7,337 nt of DNA from contig CAMBDN010000129.1 in the NCBI GenBank assembly GCA_945865355.1, forward strand, positions 1-7,337, given 5' to 3'. A model generated the notes under the pieces. That model made no database searches, was not told the DNA's origin, and saw only the letters and a program-made list of their open reading frames with translations. Below are positions 6,630 through 7,337 of the stretch, piece by piece. The stretch comes from Legionella genomosp. 1 (GTDB lineage: Bacteria > Pseudomonadota > Gammaproteobacteria > Legionellales > Legionellaceae). Every line of letters begins with the position of its first letter. The stretch's first letter is position 1. The position numbers and the translations under genes were made by a program.

Positions 6630-7214
6630 TTAGGCAAATTGAACGCTCAAATTAACAAAAGGTCCATTGACGGCAAAATTACTAACTGTCTTTCCTAAAG
6701 ATTCAAGCGCAATAGTTCCCAAATCCACTTCGCCAAATACTGTAGCTGGATTATAGGCAACGATAGCATTGAAATAATTAGCATACTCATAACCTGCTTC
6801 AATGGTCCAGGTAGATCCATTGTTAAATAAATGGGCGTAATTTAAACCCAGCTTACCGTGGAGGCCAGGAACTACTTGCGTGGTATTCCTTGGATTAATG
6901 CTTTGATAATTGGTTCCAGTTAATTCCGGTGAGGTAGAAATATAAGCAGTACTAGGATTTAGACTGCCAATTAATGCAGCGGCTGAAAGTGTTCCCGTAA
7001 CGCCAATGTTATGCGGTAGCTGATATAAGGTATCGACACCGAATAAAGGCCCAACACCAGTAAATTGTGATTTGTTTATAAAATTAATATTAAATGTTTG
7101 GGCATCATCCTGAAAATTAGTGTTCAATGATTCTTTCAACTGCCCACCACTCAGACCTGCGAAAAATCGTAGCTGGGTACGATGGCCATAATTAGTCCCT
7201 GGCGCGAAACTAAT
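6630..7214 (-). pseudogene. C-terminal remnant of a Legionella-type major outer membrane protein (beta-barrel)
   Basis: An open frame of 194 residues lacks a start codon, signal peptide and the N-terminal half expected of this family (about 300 residues). Alternating amphipathic strands rich in aromatic, Gly and Asn residues, with segments like RTQLRFFAGLSGG, FTGVGPLFGVDTLYQL and TIEAGYEYANYF, fit PF05150 (Legionella_OMP) barrels. The remnant would be the last strands of the porin-like barrel, ending VNLSVQFA. The usual C-terminal aromatic residue that guides outer-membrane insertion is next to last rather than last. A TTG at 7139 could start a 169-residue product, but homology-like sequence continues upstream of it to about 7189-7209 and no signal peptide would be made. 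The frame then meets TGA at 7215-7217, the stop of a transposase-like tail. The likeliest history is disruption by an insertion element. The family call is by resemblance. Confidence 0.65.
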
Positions 7215-7222
7215 TCACGCCG
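7202..7222. repeat. Imperfect palindrome at the outer-membrane-protein / IS junction
   Basis: GGCGCGAA (7202-7209) and TTCACGCC (7215-7222) are reverse complements except at one position, separated by five bases. The element straddles the stop codon of the transposase-like tail and the point where outer-membrane-protein similarity fades. It may be the end or subterminal repeat of the insertion element, or a chance structure. Confidence 0.35.
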
Positions 7223-7337
7223 TTTTTAACCTGTCAGGTGGTTTTTGCCACTTAATCAGTTGTCTCATGTTAAACCCAAGCACTGCTGTATACCCAGAAG
7301 ATTCAATTCCTTTATCTGATTTCATACGACTTCGTCC
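7215..7337 (-). mobile_element. Probable C-terminal tail of an insertion-sequence transposase, cut by window edge
   Basis: Forty codons before the TGA at 7215-7217 read GRSRMKSDKGIESSGY, TAVLGFNMRQLIKW, QKPPDRLKTA. The basic start followed by a helix AVLGFNMRQLI resembles the closing helix of DDE transposases in the IS5/IS1182 group (compare the common L-x-x-N-h-R-R/Q-L pattern). The fragment is too short for a family call, and the catalytic DDE residues would lie outside the window. Its position exactly where the outer membrane protein is broken supports the reading. It could instead be an unrelated gene end. Downstream it shares its frame with the OMP remnant, separated by the TGA. Confidence 0.45.

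Noticed and set aside
6630..7139. Functional 169-residue outer membrane protein from the TTG at 7139.
   Set aside because: There is no signal peptide, a rare start codon, and family-like sequence continues upstream of that TTG.
7238..7252. Small hairpin GTGG-TTTTTG-CCAC as a terminator.
   Set aside because: The stem is only four base pairs and lies within the transposase-like coding frame, so it is probably coincidental.

Overview
The window looks like chromosomal DNA of a moderately AT-rich gammaproteobacterium, most likely in the order Legionellales (Legionella, Coxiella, Aquicella or Berkiella relatives). Three things point there: an exported IcmL/DotI-like protein, a remnant of a Legionella-type major outer membrane protein, and a short palindromic dispersed repeat of the kind common in intracellular bacteria. 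The placement is inferred from family resemblance only.

Left part (1-1732, all minus strand). A two-gene unit encodes a periplasmic double-BON-domain protein (353-913) followed by a DUF4442 hotdog-fold protein that runs off the window (1-340). The ribosome binding site of the second gene lies across the stop codon of the first. A gene-free stretch of about 350 bases follows. It holds two perfect DnaA boxes and one 8/9 DnaA box, two of them arranged as an inverted repeat, plus an AT-rich tract. It could be a replication origin, a DnaA-titrating site or a DnaA-controlled region. Next comes the exported IcmL-like protein (1265-1732).

Centre (1733-4826). An 81-85 bp imperfect palindrome lies between the IcmL-like gene and a divergent uvrA. 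The uvrA frame is the normal length (940 codons from the ATG at 2004) and is conserved throughout. However, codon 476, where UvrA proteins have tyrosine just before the first ABC signature, is TAG. This one in-frame amber codon splits the gene. It is the most striking point in the window: a very recent pseudogene, a base-calling error, or a gene that needs nonsense suppression. TAG is the ordinary stop of two other genes here, which argues against wholesale recoding.

Right part (4827-7337). A tight lemA-htpX pair (plus strand, one base between stop and start) encodes a membrane-anchored LemA protein and an M48 zinc metalloprotease. It ends at a hairpin shared with a convergent gene fragment. 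That fragment (6630-7214, minus) is the C-terminal part of a Legionella-type outer membrane protein. It has lost its N-terminus where it meets what looks like the last 40 codons of an insertion-sequence transposase (7215-7337).

No CRISPR array, tRNA or rRNA was seen. No wholly new multi-gene system is evident. The best leads are the amber codon in uvrA, the DnaA-box cluster and the IS/outer-membrane-protein junction.
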